Notes: generated from the letters alone by a model not told the origin. Positions 17,229 to 26,696 are shown, numbered from the stretch's first letter. The stretch is DNA of 42,532 nt from Butyrivibrio sp. MC2013 (GCF_000424585.1 NZ_AUKE01000029.1:1-42532), one strand, 5' to 3'. Program-made: numbers and translations.

Positions 17229-17243
17229 AATTACGGTTCCTCC

Positions 17244-17612
17244 TTATAATACTTCCGGTGCCAGGGACAGAATCTTCATGAATTTCTTCTCACGAAGTTC
17301 CCTTGCAACGGGTCCAAAAATACGAGTTCCCTTAGGGTTGCCGTCATCATTGATAACAACTGCAGCATTCTCATCAAACTTGATGTAGGAACCATCTTTA
17401 CGGCGAGTTTCCTTAACTGTACGAACTACAACAGCCTTAACAACATCGCCCTTCTTTACAACGCCGCCTGGTGTTGCATCTTTAACCGTAGCAACGATTG
17501 TATCGCCGATTCTGGCATATCTTCTTGTAGATCCGCCCATAACACGAATGCAAAGCAGTTCTTTTGCACCAGTATTATCAGCGACATTCAGTCTGCTTTC
17601 CTGTTGAATCAT
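17244..17612 (-). CDS. rplN: 50S ribosomal protein L14
   Basis: L14 lies on the interface side of the large subunit. The 122 residues carry [27 protein letters not shown] and [28 protein letters not shown], which are near invariant. It is 35 nt after rpsQ. Confidence 0.98.
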   Translation of the reverse strand: MIQQESRLNVADNTGAKELLCIRVMGGSTRRYARIGDTIVATVKDATPGGVVKKGDVVKAVVVRTVKETRRKDGSYIKFDENAAVVINDDGNPKGTRIFGPVARELREKKFMKILSLAPEVL

Positions 17613-17647
17613 GTTAATTCTCCTTCTTATATACCGTGCAGGATTAA

Positions 17648-17902
17648 TTACTTTGCACGCTCAATGATAGAAACAAGTCTCCATCTCTTGTCTTTGGAGA
17701 TAGGTCTTGTCTCCATAACCTTTACAGTATCGCCAATGTGGCACTCGTTGTTCTCATCATGAGCCTTGAGCTTATATGTTCTCTTAACGATCTTCTTGTA
17801 AAGAGGATGCTTTACATGATCTTCAATGGAAACAGTGATGGTCTTGTCCATCTTATCGCTTGTAACCTTACCAACACGTGTTTTTCTAAGATTTCTTTCC
17901 AC
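17648..17902 (-). CDS. rpsQ: 30S ribosomal protein S17
   Basis: S17 is an OB-fold protein of the 30S body. The 84 residues begin [24 protein letters not shown] and include [19 protein letters not shown] and the ending [16 protein letters not shown], all standard. It lies 32 nt after rpmC. Confidence 0.97.
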   Translation of the reverse strand: MERNLRKTRVGKVTSDKMDKTITVSIEDHVKHPLYKKIVKRTYKLKAHDENNECHIGDTVKVMETRPISKDKRWRLVSIIERAK

Positions 17903-17934
17903 GATTTATATCCTTTCCCGCAACTTCTGCGATA

Positions 17935-18144
17935 TTATTCAGCTACCTTTGTCTTCTGAGTAAGAACAGTCTGGATCCTAGCAATGTTCTTACGAACAGT
18001 TGTGATCCTAGCTGTATTGTCCAGCTGGTTGGTAGCCTTCTGGAATCTTAAATTGAAAAGTTCTTTCTTCGCGGAAGTCAGCTCTTCAGCAAGGGCCTTG
18101 GCATCCTTCTTGTTAAGCTCTTCAACATATGTATTATTCTTCAT
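17935..18144 (-). CDS. rpmC: 50S ribosomal protein L29
   Basis: L29 is a helical protein at the tunnel exit. From ATG 18144 ([22 protein letters not shown]) it is 69 residues. The core [36 protein letters not shown] is diagnostic. The longer frame to 18249 overlaps rplP and is rejected. The true start still lies inside the end of rplP (11-nt overlap), so the two are probably coupled. Confidence 0.96.
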   Translation of the reverse strand: MKNNTYVEELNKKDAKALAEELTSAKKELFNLRFQKATNQLDNTARITTVRKNIARIQTVLTQKTKVAE

Positions 18145-18571
18145 TAGATACACCGCCTTCCAAATCAGCCTTGGAAACGATCTTGCAACGGCAAGGAAGC
18201 TTGTGTGTTGCAAGACGAAGAGCTTCCCTGGCATCTTCTTCAGATACACCGCCGATCTCGAACATTACGCGACCAGGCTTTACAACAGATACCCAGTACT
18301 CTACAGTACCCTTTCCGGAACCCATTCGGGTCTCAGCCGGCTTTGCAGTTACAGGCTTATCCGGGAAAATCTTGATCCAAACCTGACCACCACGCTTTGT
18401 GAAACGAGTCATAGCTACACGGGCAGCTTCGATCTGATTGGATCTGATCCAGCAAGGATCAAGCGCTACAATTCCAAATTCACCGTAAACGATCTTTGTG
18501 CCGCGAGTAGCTTTATGAGCCATAGAACCACGGAACTGTTTACGATGTTTTACTCTCTTCGGCATTAACAT
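18134..18571 (-). CDS. rplP: 50S ribosomal protein L16
   Basis: L16 lies near the A-site tRNA elbow. [21 protein letters not shown] is the classic opening, and [39 protein letters not shown] sequence follows (here MTRFTKRGG and onward). Its 145 residues are full length. The ATG at 18571 shares one base with the rpsC stop (TAATG), and its 3' end overlaps rpmC by 11 nt, so translation of the three is likely linked. Confidence 0.97.
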   Translation of the reverse strand: MLMPKRVKHRKQFRGSMAHKATRGTKIVYGEFGIVALDPCWIRSNQIEAARVAMTRFTKRGGQVWIKIFPDKPVTAKPAETRMGSGKGTVEYWVSVVKPGRVMFEIGGVSEEDAREALRLATHKLPCRCKIVSKADLEGGVSNEE

Positions 18572-19245
18572 TATTTATCGCTCCCTTCCTTGTCTGCGTC
18601 AGCCTTGGAACCCTTTGTAGGAAGAACTTCTCCCTTGTAGATCCAAACCTTAACACCAACCTTACCATAGGTTGTATCAGCTTCTGCAAAACCATAATCA
18701 ATATCTGCTCTAAGTGTCTGAAGCGGGATAGTACCCTCGCTGTAGAACTCTGAACGTGCGATATCGGCACCGCCAAGTCTTCCTGAGCAGCAGGACTTGA
18801 TACCAAGAACACCGCTCTTCATGGATCTTGACATAGAAGACTTCATTGCTCTTCTGAAAGATACACGGTTCTCGAGCTGAGAAGCAATGTTCTCTGCAAC
18901 GAGCTGAGCATCTCTGTCAGGTCTCTTGATCTCCTTGATGTCGACCATAACCTTCTTATCAGTTAACTTCTGAAGTTCCTTCTTTGTTACCTCGATCTCA
19001 GCGCCGCCCTTACCGATTACAACACCGGGCTTAGCTGTGAATACGATAACCTTAACTCTGTCAGATGCTCTCTCGATCTCGATCTTGGAAACACCTGCAG
19101 CATATAACTTCTTCTTGAGGTACTTTCTGATGTTATAATCTTCAACGAGATTATCAGCAAAAGAGCCCTCGCCAGCGTACCATCTGGAATTCCAATCAGC
19201 GATAACGCCGACTCTCATACCATGAGGATTAACTTTCTGTCCCAT
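18571..19245 (-). CDS. rpsC: 30S ribosomal protein S3
   Basis: S3 forms part of the mRNA entry and helicase region. [24 protein letters not shown] is the usual start. The KH domain with [17 protein letters not shown] is at about 73-90, and the C-terminal domain contains [31 protein letters not shown]. The length of 224 residues is typical. It lies 19 nt after rplV. Confidence 0.98.
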   Translation of the reverse strand: MGQKVNPHGMRVGVIADWNSRWYAGEGSFADNLVEDYNIRKYLKKKLYAAGVSKIEIERASDRVKVIVFTAKPGVVIGKGGAEIEVTKKELQKLTDKKVMVDIKEIKRPDRDAQLVAENIASQLENRVSFRRAMKSSMSRSMKSGVLGIKSCCSGRLGGADIARSEFYSEGTIPLQTLRADIDYGFAEADTTYGKVGVKVWIYKGEVLPTKGSKADADKEGSDK

Positions 19246-19264
19246 TTGATTTAGCTCTCCTTTC

Positions 19265-19657
19265 TTATCTCTCGTCCAGAATGATGCTAAGATTGCTCAT
19301 TCTCTTGTTGATTCTGTAAGCTCTGCCCTGTGCACGAGGCTGAATTCTCTTCATGATAGGACCATTGTTTGCATAGCACTCAGCGATGAACAGGTTATCC
19401 TTATCCTTACCCTGGAACTCAGCATTTGCAGCTGCGCTGGCAAGAAGCTTGTAGATAACAGATGAAGCATATCTGGGATTGTACTGCAGAATAGCAAGAG
19501 CTGTTGTCACATCCTTACCACGGATCGCATCCATAACGAAGCAAGCCTTCTGAACAGGTATTCTTGCATAAGTCAACTTAGCATGCGGTCTTTTTTCTCT
19601 ATTTTCTTTATTTCTATCATGTTTGTACTGAGATCTGGATCTCTTCTCTACTGCCAT
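19265..19657 (-). CDS. rplV: 50S ribosomal protein L22
   Basis: L22 lines the exit tunnel with an extended hairpin. At 130 residues it has a somewhat charged N-terminal extension (about 20 residues rich in Arg, Lys and Asn) before [23 protein letters not shown]. The tunnel hairpin [21 protein letters not shown] and the C-terminus are complete. It lies 23 nt after rpsS. Confidence 0.96.
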   Translation of the reverse strand: MAVEKRSRSQYKHDRNKENREKRPHAKLTYARIPVQKACFVMDAIRGKDVTTALAILQYNPRYASSVIYKLLASAAANAEFQGKDKDNLFIAECYANNGPIMKRIQPRAQGRAYRINKRMSNLSIILDER

Positions 19658-19680
19658 GATGAACCTCCTTTCATATCAGC

Positions 19681-19956
19681 TTATTTGGTCTTCTTCTCGT
19701 TACCTGAATGGCCGCGGAAAGTTCTGGTCTGAACGAACTCACCAAGCTTGTGGCCTACCATATCCTCAGTAACATATACCGGAATATGCTTTCTGCCGTC
19801 GTGAACCGCAATCGTATGTCCTACAAAGGACGGGAAGATTGTTGAACGACGGGACCAGGTCTTAATGATCTGCTTTTCGTTCGCTGCGTTCATGGCATCT
19901 ATTTTCTTTAAGAGACTTGCATCAGCAAAAGGTCCCTTTTTAAGTGATCTTGACAT
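19681..19956 (-). CDS. rpsS: 30S ribosomal protein S19
   Basis: S19 is a 30S head protein that contacts S13. The 91 residues start [19 protein letters not shown] and carry [30 protein letters not shown], with [14 protein letters not shown] near the end. It lies 16 nt after rplB. Confidence 0.98.
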   Translation of the reverse strand: MSRSLKKGPFADASLLKKIDAMNAANEKQIIKTWSRRSTIFPSFVGHTIAVHDGRKHIPVYVTEDMVGHKLGEFVQTRTFRGHSGNEKKTK

Positions 19957-19972
19957 TGTGTCCCTCCTTCAA

Positions 19973-20815
19973 TTATTTGATGGCTTTGCCGTTTCTTCTT
20001 CTTACTATCAGCTTGTTGGAAGCCTTCTTGGACTTACGTGTCTTATAACCAAGAGCAGGCTTGCCCCAAGGAGTAGAAGGTCCGGAACGACCGATAGGAG
20101 CTCTACCTTCACCACCACCATGAGGGTGATCGTTGGGGTTCATTACAGAACCACGAACTGTGGGACGGATACCCATGTGACGAACACGTCCAGCCTTACC
20201 ATAATTGATGAGGTTGTGCTCGATGTTACCAACTTCACCGATTGTTGCACGGCAGGAGATCGGTACCATTCTCATTTCGCCTGAAGGAAGACGCAGTGTA
20301 GCATACTTCTCAGTCTTAGCCATGAGCTGTGCAGAGTTACCTGCGCTACGTACCAGCTGGCCGCCCTTGCCGGGATAAAGCTCAATGTTGTGAACTTCAG
20401 TACCTACAGGGATAGCTGAAAGGGGAAGGCAGTTACCGATACGGATTTCAGCGTTAACACCGTTCATAACTGTCATACCATCCTTAAGTCCTGCAGGAGC
20501 AAGGATGTAAGCCTTTGTTCCGTCCTGGTAGCAAATAAGAGCAATATTTGCTGTACGGTTAGGATCATACTCGATACCGATTACCTTTGCAGGCATATCA
20601 TCTTTGTATCTCTTGAAATCAACGATTCTATACTTTCTTCTGTTACCACATCCTCTGTGTCTAACAGTGATCTTACCCTGGTTGTTACGACCAGCAATGC
20701 TGTTCTTGGATACCAGCAGGCTCTTCTCAGGAGTCTTCTTGGTGATCTCAGAGAAATCAGATCCTGTCATGTTTCTTCTGGATGGGGTATAAGGACCATA
20801 CTTCTTAATTCCCAT
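19973..20815 (-). CDS. rplB: 50S ribosomal protein L2
   Basis: L2 is essential for subunit joining and the peptidyl-transferase region. The 280 residues show [18 protein letters not shown], the block [22 protein letters not shown], and the [18 protein letters not shown] loop with the conserved His. The C-terminus is rich in Lys and Arg. It follows rplW after a 125-nt gap. Confidence 0.98.
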   Translation of the reverse strand: MGIKKYGPYTPSRRNMTGSDFSEITKKTPEKSLLVSKNSIAGRNNQGKITVRHRGCGNRRKYRIVDFKRYKDDMPAKVIGIEYDPNRTANIALICYQDGTKAYILAPAGLKDGMTVMNGVNAEIRIGNCLPLSAIPVGTEVHNIELYPGKGGQLVRSAGNSAQLMAKTEKYATLRLPSGEMRMVPISCRATIGEVGNIEHNLINYGKAGRVRHMGIRPTVRGSVMNPNDHPHGGGEGRAPIGRSGPSTPWGKPALGYKTRKSKKASNKLIVRRRNGKAIK

Positions 20816-20940
20816 GATTTTATTCTCCTTTTCCGCTGCGGCAGATCATGCCATTGCGGTTTGTATCGCATGCTCGGGGCAAATGCCCTTTTGGCTTCAG
20901 GACTCAGTTCAAAGCCTCGCACACATAATTGTTATCTAAA

Positions 20941-21240
20941 TCAGAGTCCCTGGAAGATCTCGATGTCCTTGCTGTCCTCTGTAAGAGTAACAACAGCCTT
21001 CTTGATCTTTGCTGTATAACCAACAGTCTGGCCCCTTCTCTTGCGGGTTCCTGCTGCGTTAAGTGTATTGACCTTGGAAACCTTTGTCCCTTCGAACATC
21101 TTCTCTACAGCTTCCTTGATCTGTGTCTTGTTAGCCTGAGGGTTAACAAGGAAAGTATATTTCTTATCGCCCATCATGTTCATAGACTTCTCAGTCAGAA
21201 CAGGCTCAAGGATAATATCATAATACTGAAGTGCTGCCAT
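20941..21240 (-). CDS. rplW: 50S ribosomal protein L23
   Basis: L23 forms the docking site for trigger factor and SRP at the exit tunnel. The 99-residue frame carries PVLTEKSMNMMGDKKYTFLVNPQANKTQIKEAVEKMF, typical of the family. Its ATG and the rplD stop share a base, so translation is coupled. The downstream gap to rplB is 125 nt and holds only weak hairpins such as GGGCATTTGCCC. Confidence 0.97.
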   Translation of the reverse strand: MAALQYYDIILEPVLTEKSMNMMGDKKYTFLVNPQANKTQIKEAVEKMFEGTKVSKVNTLNAAGTRKRRGQTVGYTAKIKKAVVTLTEDSKDIEIFQGL

Positions 21241-21863
21241 TATGCGTATACCTCCTCGATCTTGCTTACTGCGTCCTTTGTAAGAACGAGCTTTCTAGCG
21301 TTTACAATGTCATAAACGTTCAGAAGTCCGGCCTGAGTTGTGTTTGCTTCAGCGAAGTTACGAGCTGACAGAACAACATTCTTATCGTTATCAGCAAGAA
21401 CTACAAGGCCCTTACGCTCTACATTCAGGTTTGCCATAACTTCAGCGAATCTCTTTGTCTTGATCTCGTCGAACTTCAGTTCATCAACAACGATCAGGTT
21501 GCCGCTTTCAAGCTTATCTGTAAGCGCAGACTTGAGAGCTGCCTGCTTCTCCTTCTTGTTCATCTTGAAGGAATAATCCCTGGGAACGGGAGCGAATACA
21601 ACACCGCCGCCTGTCCACTGGGGTGATCTTGTTGAACCCTGTCTTGCATGACCTGTGCCCTTCTGTCTCCAAGGCTTTCTACCACCTCCGGAAACTTCGG
21701 AACGGGTCTTTGCTTTCTGTGTGCCCTGACGCTTGTTAGCAAGCTGCTGAACAACCGCAAGGTGTACAAGGTGCTCGTTAACTGTCACTCCGAATACTGC
21801 ATCGTTTAATTCGAGTGTGCCAACTTCCTTGCCTTCCATATTTAAAACAGATACGTTAGCCAT
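21240..21863 (-). CDS. rplD: 50S ribosomal protein L4
   Basis: L4 lines the exit tunnel and, in enterobacteria, represses the S10 operon by binding its leader. The 207 residues include the tunnel loop KTRSEVSGGGRKPWRQKGTGHARQGSTRSPQW at about 54-85 and the C-terminal fold. It lies 23 nt after rplC. The long leader before rpsJ makes similar control thinkable, but the Firmicute mechanism is not settled. Confidence 0.97.
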   Translation of the reverse strand: MANVSVLNMEGKEVGTLELNDAVFGVTVNEHLVHLAVVQQLANKRQGTQKAKTRSEVSGGGRKPWRQKGTGHARQGSTRSPQWTGGGVVFAPVPRDYSFKMNKKEKQAALKSALTDKLESGNLIVVDELKFDEIKTKRFAEVMANLNVERKGLVVLADNDKNVVLSARNFAEANTTQAGLLNVYDIVNARKLVLTKDAVSKIEEVYA

Positions 21864-21886
21864 CTGAATGGTCCTCCTTTCCTTCG

Positions 21887-22555
21887 TTATGCCTCTACTC
21901 TCGTTGTCTCTTTGATCGTAACAAGGCCTTTCTTGGGTCCAGGTACTGCGCCCTTAACAAGAATCAGATTCTTCTCGACGTCAACCTTAACAACCTCGAG
22001 GTTCTGAATTGTTACACGAACGCTACCCATGTGTCCGGGCATTCCCTTACCTTTGAATACGTGGCTGGGATCGGAACTGGAACCGTTAGAACCCTGGTGA
22101 CGATGGAACTTGGAACCGTGAGCCATAGGTCCTCTGTGCTGGCCATTCTTCTTGATGGCACCCTGGAAGCCCTTACCTTTGGTAATAGCTGTAGCATCGA
22201 TCTTGTCGCCATCAGCGAAGATGTCAGCCTTGATCTCGCTTCCAAGCTGGTAATCAGCTGCATTCTCGAGCTTAAGCTCTCTGACGTATCTCTTGGATGT
22301 AACGCCGGCCTTCTTGAAGTGACCAGCCTCAGCCTTGTTTACGCCATGTCTGTGCCAAACCTTGCCTTTTTCGAAGTTCTTTTCCTTCTTGTCCACAAAA
22401 CCAACCTGAACTGCGGAATATCCGTTCTTCTCAGGAGTCTTGATCTGTGTTACTACGCAGGGTCCTGCCTGAAGTACGGTTACAGGAACAAGTGAACCGT
22501 CTTCTTTGAAGATCTGGGTCATACCGACCTTAGTAGCAAGTATTGCCTTCTTCAT
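21887..22555 (-). CDS. rplC: 50S ribosomal protein L3
   Basis: L3 nucleates large-subunit assembly. The 222 residues start [27 protein letters not shown] and contain the central extension [26 protein letters not shown] and [30 protein letters not shown] precedes the ATG. A 212-nt untranslated gap separates it from rpsJ. Confidence 0.98.
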   Translation of the reverse strand: MKKAILATKVGMTQIFKEDGSLVPVTVLQAGPCVVTQIKTPEKNGYSAVQVGFVDKKEKNFEKGKVWHRHGVNKAEAGHFKKAGVTSKRYVRELKLENAADYQLGSEIKADIFADGDKIDATAITKGKGFQGAIKKNGQHRGPMAHGSKFHRHQGSNGSSSDPSHVFKGKGMPGHMGSVRVTIQNLEVVKVDVEKNLILVKGAVPGPKKGLVTIKETTRVEA

Positions 22556-22767
22556 GAAACTTACCTCCTTATAATTCTACAGCGGATGCTTATTACTTAC
22601 GCAATGTCGTTTTATCACTGCTGCTTATGAACCTCAGGCCTTCCGCCTTTGCTGCGGCCCATATACATTTGATCCACTCCATGTCAGACCCCGGTGATTA
22701 TCCAGTGTCGCGGCATCATGCGCCTCGCATCATCCTAGTAGAGGTTAATTGATAGTTGCAAGATGAA
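22556..22767 (-). other. Untranslated rpsJ-rplC gap
   Basis: This 212-nt stretch has no credible gene. On the minus strand it contains short complementary segments, such as GATGATGC with GCATGATGC-like sequence and GCCGCAGC/GGCGGAAGGCC. It is long for two neighbouring S10-operon genes. No terminator is visible. Confidence 0.35.
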
Positions 22768-23079
22768 TTATTTCATCTTGATGTTGATGTAAACACCTGC
22801 AGGCATTTCAAGTCTCTGCAGTGCATCGACTGTCTTAGGTGTAGGTGTGATGATATCGATCAGTCTCTTGTGAGTTCTCTGCTCGAACTGTTCTCTGGAA
22901 TCTTTGTACTTATGTACAGCACGCAGAATTGTAACTACTTCCTTTTTAGTAGGAAGCGGTACAGGTCCGCTAACCTGAGATCCGTTCTTCTTAACTGTCT
23001 CGATGATCTTCTTGGCTGATGCATCAACAAGCTGATGATCATAAGCCTTAAGTGTAATTCTCATTACCTGATTTGCCAT
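22768..23079 (-). CDS. rpsJ: 30S ribosomal protein S10
   Basis: S10 is a 30S head protein and also a NusB partner in antitermination. From ATG 23079 ([25 protein letters not shown]) it is 103 residues. The signature [36 protein letters not shown] is complete. GGAGG lies 11 nt upstream; a longer frame to 23178 lies inside the leader and is rejected. It is the first gene of the whole ribosomal cluster. Confidence 0.97.
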   Translation of the reverse strand: MANQVMRITLKAYDHQLVDASAKKIIETVKKNGSQVSGPVPLPTKKEVVTILRAVHKYKDSREQFEQRTHKRLIDIITPTPKTVDALQRLEMPAGVYINIKMK

Positions 23080-23396
23080 AAAAAAAGTCGCCTCCTTTTC
23101 GCACTTTTTAGAATAAGTACGACAAGCGGTGACTGTACACTCTCCCGTGTGTGTCCTGATCAGCAACCCAAAAATCACCTGTCAGGTTTTGCACTTCACG
23201 TCGTTTCTGCCCATCTATCCGCTAACGCAGTATGATCTAATGCATTCCCGAATATGCAGCAGACATCTGTTATCTGTACAGTGACTTGTCGTCATGATTG
23301 TTGGCTGTATCACAGCCTCTTGACATTCGCTCCACGGAAAACCCGTATCACTGGATAATACGGCAACCTCACGCTTCAACGCTATCATGTCACAGC
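23080..23396 (-). promoter_or_regulatory. Long structured leader of the S10 operon
   Basis: About 317 nt lie between the predicted start near 23396 and rpsJ. Hairpin-capable pieces are visible on the minus strand, including GCCGTATTATCC..GTGATACGG at about 23335-23363, GGCTGTGATACAGCC at about 23305-23319, and ACACACGGGAGAGTGT at about 23136-23152. No terminator is obvious, so control would more likely act on translation or elongation. Confidence 0.5.
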
Positions 23397-23403
23397 ACTT
23401 GCT

Positions 23404-23432
23404 AATATATTACTTTTTTTATTTCCTTTCAA
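23404..23432 (-). promoter_or_regulatory. Main promoter of the S10-spc cluster
   Basis: On the minus strand, TTGAAA (23432-23427) and TATATT (23409-23404) are 17 bp apart. A-rich sequence lies upstream, as in a UP element. It predicts a start near 23396. Confidence 0.7.
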
Positions 23433-23822
23433 GTGTTTTTTATGATTTTTCTCTTTTTTGAATAAAGTCAGTAAAATCATCCTTGTTATTTGATCATAAT
23501 TAATGTCGTCTCTATAGCCCTAAGACTCATCATAATAATAAGTTCTTGTATCAAAGTTCATTAATTACACGTTTGATCAAACCATCTGCATCCATGATCA
23601 TATAAAACACTCATCGGAATAATATTTCGGCTATTTATCTCATTCATATTTGCTGTTTCTACATATATAATGTATTCTAAAATGTGTCCCGGCAAATAAG
23701 CTATTTTATATTATAGTAAGCAGGGCATCAAAAAACGCATTTGCACAAGAAGCTTTGGCATGCCCCTATCAGGCAGTTGACCTCATAGGATACCGCCAAA
23801 AAATCAATACGGAGATATTAAT
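23433..23822. other. A/T-rich divergent spacer without a gene
   Basis: This 390-nt stretch separates the S10 promoter (minus) from the methyltransferase (plus). I see no credible gene. A TATTAT box near 23709 could be a -10 element for the plus gene, but no convincing -35 box is present. Confidence 0.4.
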
Positions 23823-24689
23823 ATGTGGATCGCAGACAATTGGAAAGATTATGAAGTTATAGATACTTCTTCAGGAGAAAAGCTTGAGCGCTGGGGAGAC
23901 TACACACTGGTACGCCCCGACCCCCAGGTCATCTGGAACACTCCAAAAACAAACTACGGTTGGAAAAAGCCCAACGGCCACTATCACCGCAGCAACAAAG
24001 GCGGCGGTGAATGGGAATTTCATAAGCTCCCTGAGGAATGGCAGATACATTACAATGAACTGACCTTCAATCTTAAGCCATTCAGCTTTAAGCATACAGG
24101 TCTCTTTCCTGAGCAGGCTGCCAACTGGGACTGGTTTTCTTCATTAATAAAGGAAGCCGGAAGACCCATCAAGGTACTGAACCTCTTTGCCTACACAGGA
24201 GGAGCTACCGTATCAGCTGCCAAGGCAGGAGCCAGTGTCACCCACGTCGATGCCAGCAAGGGCATGGTAGGCTGGGCAAAAGAAAATGCTATATCATCAG
24301 GTCTCTCAGATGCTCCTATCAGATGGCTTGTGGATGACTGCAGCAAGTTTGTGGAAAGAGAGATCAGAAGAGGCAATCACTATGATGCGATCATCATGGA
24401 TCCTCCTTCCTATGGAAGAGGCCCCAAGGGAGAGATATGGAAGATTGAAGACAGCATCTTCCCTTTCATACAGCTCTGCTCCAAGGTATTATCAGATGAT
24501 CCGCTCTTTGTGCTGATCAACTCTTATACAACAGGTCTTCAGCCGGCAGTCCTGTCATACATGCTCCATACAGTCATGGATCACCTCTATAAAGGCCATA
24601 TAGAAGCTGATGAAATAGGTCTTCCTGTTTCATTAAGCGGTCTGGTACTCCCCTGCGGAGCAAGCGGACGCTGGACAGCAAATAAATGA
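23823..24689 (+). CDS. Class I SAM-dependent methyltransferase, RlmI/RlmK-like catalytic domain
   Basis: The protein probably methylates RNA, most likely a base in 23S rRNA, using S-adenosylmethionine. Of its 288 residues, 119-127 carry the SAM-binding motif NLFAYTGGA, VDASKGMV gives the acidic ribose-binding loop, and DPPSYGRG at 193-200 is the catalytic motif of the COG1092 group. It lacks the N-terminal PUA domain and the Cys-rich end of full RlmI, so the target is unsure. GGAG lies 7-10 nt before the ATG. It is a single gene, divergent from the S10 operon, and ends in front of a hairpin terminator. Confidence 0.85.
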   Translation: MWIADNWKDYEVIDTSSGEKLERWGDYTLVRPDPQVIWNTPKTNYGWKKPNGHYHRSNKGGGEWEFHKLPEEWQIHYNELTFNLKPFSFKHTGLFPEQAANWDWFSSLIKEAGRPIKVLNLFAYTGGATVSAAKAGASVTHVDASKGMVGWAKENAISSGLSDAPIRWLVDDCSKFVEREIRRGNHYDAIIMDPPSYGRGPKGEIWKIEDSIFPFIQLCSKVLSDDPLFVLINSYTTGLQPAVLSYMLHTVMDHLYKGHIEADEIGLPVSLSGLVLPCGASGRWTANK

Positions 24690-24701
24690 CGTACGTGTCA
24701 C

Positions 24702-24806
24702 TGTTAAACTCGCAAACGCTTCGCTTTTTGCTCGTTATAAAATCACTGCTGACGCAGTTCTACGGGTACGGGGCTTATAACCCCGCACCCGTAATCAAGA
24801 TATTCC
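24702..24806. repeat. 105-bp dispersed repeat, copy 1
   Basis: The sequence is identical to 25794-25898 over all 105 bases. It contains ACTGC/GCAGT and TACGGGTACGGGG/CCCCGCACCCGTA hairpins and a third weaker one near GCAAACGCTTCGC. The ends show no coding sense. Here it starts 12 nt after the methyltransferase stop, and its last bases form the left arm of the terminator at 24793-24837. Confidence 0.92.
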
Positions 24807-24837
24807 CACCCCCTAAAGGTGGTGGGTTATCTTGATT
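24793..24837. terminator. Terminator hairpin after the methyltransferase gene
   Basis: AATCAAGATA (24793-24802) pairs with TATCTTGATT (24828-24837), with CCCACC/GGTGGG inside; ATTTTATAT follows on plus. The 5' arm belongs to the 105-bp repeat. Confidence 0.7.
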
Positions 24838-24849
24838 ATTTTATATATA

Positions 24850-24889
24850 AACAGGCTTTTTGGATTTTTCCTCATCCAAAAAGCCTGTT
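24850..24889. terminator. Hairpin between the convergent methyltransferase and alarmone synthetase genes
   Basis: A perfect 16-bp stem (24850-24865 with 24874-24889) has an 8-nt loop. Short T-rich sequence lies on both sides, so it can stop transcripts from both directions. Confidence 0.75.
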
Positions 24890-24942
24890 TTCATTTCGGG
24901 ATAACCTGTTTTTATCACACACGCAAATATATGGCGCGCGCT

Positions 24943-25650
24943 TCACTTATCTTCAATCTTTTCCCTTATCTGCTGCATCCTTCTGTCCAGCTGATTGATC
25001 AGGTCAGCAGAGAATCTCAGATCTTCTGATATAGTCTCCGCATCCTTGATGTCCTTCTTGTATTTCATCTTATGTTCCAGGCTGGCCCAAAAATCCATAG
25101 CTATGGTCCTGAACTGTACTTCCACTCTCATGTACTCCTTGTAGTGAGTCAGGAAAATGGGTATCTCGATTATCAGATGCAGACTCCTATAGCCGCTGGG
25201 CTTGGGACATGCGATATAATCCTTGATCTCCAGGACCCTTATGTCATCCTGCTCTTTCAGACAATCTGCCAGCATATATATGTCATCCACAAAGGAGCAT
25301 ATTACCCTGATACCTGCAACGTCGCTTATATTATCCCTGATATTATCAAGGCTAAAATCAAGTCCCTTCCTCTGCATCTTTTCATACAGACTTATAGGAC
25401 TCTTGATCCTGGTCTTGATTGATTCAAAGGGATTACGATTATTCTTAAGAGACAGTTCCTTATTGAGTACATCCAGCTTGGTCCTGACCTCATACATCGC
25501 ACATTCATATTTCATCATGAGCTCCTGAAAAGGCCTCATCTGGTCAGTAAACCTGAGGAGGTCATCTATCTGCTCAGGTGTTCTGTTCTTCAGATCCAGC
25601 AGTGAAATATGTCCCGCCAGCTTATCTGCTGCTTTTTTATCTCGTTCCAT
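24943..25650 (-). CDS. relQ: Small alarmone synthetase (GTP pyrophosphokinase family, RelQ/YjbM-like)
   Basis: The enzyme transfers pyrophosphate from ATP to GDP or GTP, making (p)ppGpp. The 235 residues consist of one synthetase domain without the hydrolase and regulatory domains of long Rel. Visible motifs are GIRVICSFVDDIY, KDYIACPKPSGYRSLHLIIEIP, and VEVQFRTIAMDFWASLEHKMKYKK, the last with the Glu-x-Gln pair typical of the fold. The C-terminal helix probably makes oligomers. It is transcribed towards the hairpin at 24850-24889; the upstream spacer holds a palindrome and the second 105-bp repeat. Confidence 0.92.
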   Translation of the reverse strand: MERDKKAADKLAGHISLLDLKNRTPEQIDDLLRFTDQMRPFQELMMKYECAMYEVRTKLDVLNKELSLKNNRNPFESIKTRIKSPISLYEKMQRKGLDFSLDNIRDNISDVAGIRVICSFVDDIYMLADCLKEQDDIRVLEIKDYIACPKPSGYRSLHLIIEIPIFLTHYKEYMRVEVQFRTIAMDFWASLEHKMKYKKDIKDAETISEDLRFSADLINQLDRRMQQIREKIEDK

Positions 25651-25761
25651 ACACTCTCGCTTCCAATGATTAGTATGCCCATAGGCACCTTAATCATTAT
25701 CTCTGAATAATGTGGCGAAAATGTGAATCATATCTAAAATATATATATTCTTAATATATAT

Positions 25762-25786
25762 ATTCTTGGATAAAATATCCAAGAAT
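25762..25786. repeat. 25-nt palindrome shared with 40363-40387, copy 1
   Basis: An 11-bp stem (ATTCTTGGATA and its complement) surrounds AAA. The same 25 bases stand at 40363-40387. Here it lies 7 nt from the start of the second 105-bp repeat. Confidence 0.85.
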
Positions 25787-25793
25787 ATATGCT

Positions 25794-25898
25794 TGTTAAA
25801 CTCGCAAACGCTTCGCTTTTTGCTCGTTATAAAATCACTGCTGACGCAGTTCTACGGGTACGGGGCTTATAACCCCGCACCCGTAATCAAGATATTCC
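25794..25898. repeat. 105-bp dispersed repeat, copy 2
   Basis: This is identical to copy 1 and in the same orientation, 1092 bp away. Unlike copy 1 it overlaps a gene: its last 32 bases contain the stop codon and about ten last codons of the MBL-fold gene on the minus strand. Confidence 0.92.
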
Positions 25899-26694
25899 TC
25901 TTATAGGCAAAATTGGCGCAGCCGCCGGCTATAGGCCTGTCAGCATCATCTGTCTCAAGGGCAAGGAGATATGAGTCCTTATCCCCCTTCCATTCGTAGG
26001 GGACTCCTGTCCTCTTACCTCTTATGATCTCATCACACAACGTGATAGTGGCAGGTATTATAGAAGGATCCCCAAAGTTATGAGGATGGGAAAAAATCAC
26101 CTTGTCATACATATTCTTATAGGAAGAAAACCTTTCAAGCGACTGCTTGTAAACAGGAAGCTCCAGGCTTTCACCCAGCTGAAGAAAGCCAAAGCTGTTG
26201 CAAGCATCTCCCAGAAGCACTGTCCTTAGTTCTTCAAATAAAACACATACAGATCCGTGGGTGTGACCGTAAAGAGGAAGTATGCGAAGGGTTATACCGC
26301 CAAGTTCAAAGCGCTGTCCTTCTTCCAAAAAACTGCACTGCTCTCTCTGAAGCTCAACAACCGCCAGAGCCTTGGCTCCTCCTCTCTCCTCTTCAGGAAG
26401 ATAGGACAGCCTTACATCCAGCTTACTGTGAGCCAGTGCCAGTTCCAGGTCCGCCTTATCTATATATACCCTGTCAAATTCACCCGCTCCTCCTGCATGA
26501 TCCAGATGTCCATGAGTCAGGATGACCGTAAGGGGGAGAGATGTCAGTTCTTCTACATAAGCTTTCAGACTACCAAATCCCAGGCCTGTATCAATGAGAG
26601 CTGCCCGCTCCACACCTATAGCAAGATAAGCATATACATCTCCCGGGCAGTTGATACGGATAAGCCCGGGAAATAATTCTTCATGTGTAAACAT
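25867..26694 (-). CDS. MBL-fold metallo-hydrolase with repeat-derived C-terminus
   Basis: This is a metallo-beta-lactamase-fold hydrolase; the substrate is unknown. THGHLDHAGG at 60-69 carries His61, His63, Asp65 and His66. Further metal ligands are His144 or His146 (GHTHGS), Asp163 (LLGDACN) and His203 or His205 (FSHPHN), so the two-metal site is intact. The 275-residue length includes about ten residues (ILITGAGL and neighbours) read from the 105-bp repeat, so the original end was probably different. The ATG is 2 nt after the aldo-keto reductase stop, so the two form an operon. Confidence 0.88.
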   Translation of the reverse strand: MFTHEELFPGLIRINCPGDVYAYLAIGVERAALIDTGLGFGSLKAYVEELTSLPLTVILTHGHLDHAGGAGEFDRVYIDKADLELALAHSKLDVRLSYLPEEERGGAKALAVVELQREQCSFLEEGQRFELGGITLRILPLYGHTHGSVCVLFEELRTVLLGDACNSFGFLQLGESLELPVYKQSLERFSSYKNMYDKVIFSHPHNFGDPSIIPATITLCDEIIRGKRTGVPYEWKGDKDSYLLALETDDADRPIAGGCANFAYKRNILITGAGL

Positions 26695-26696
26695 CT

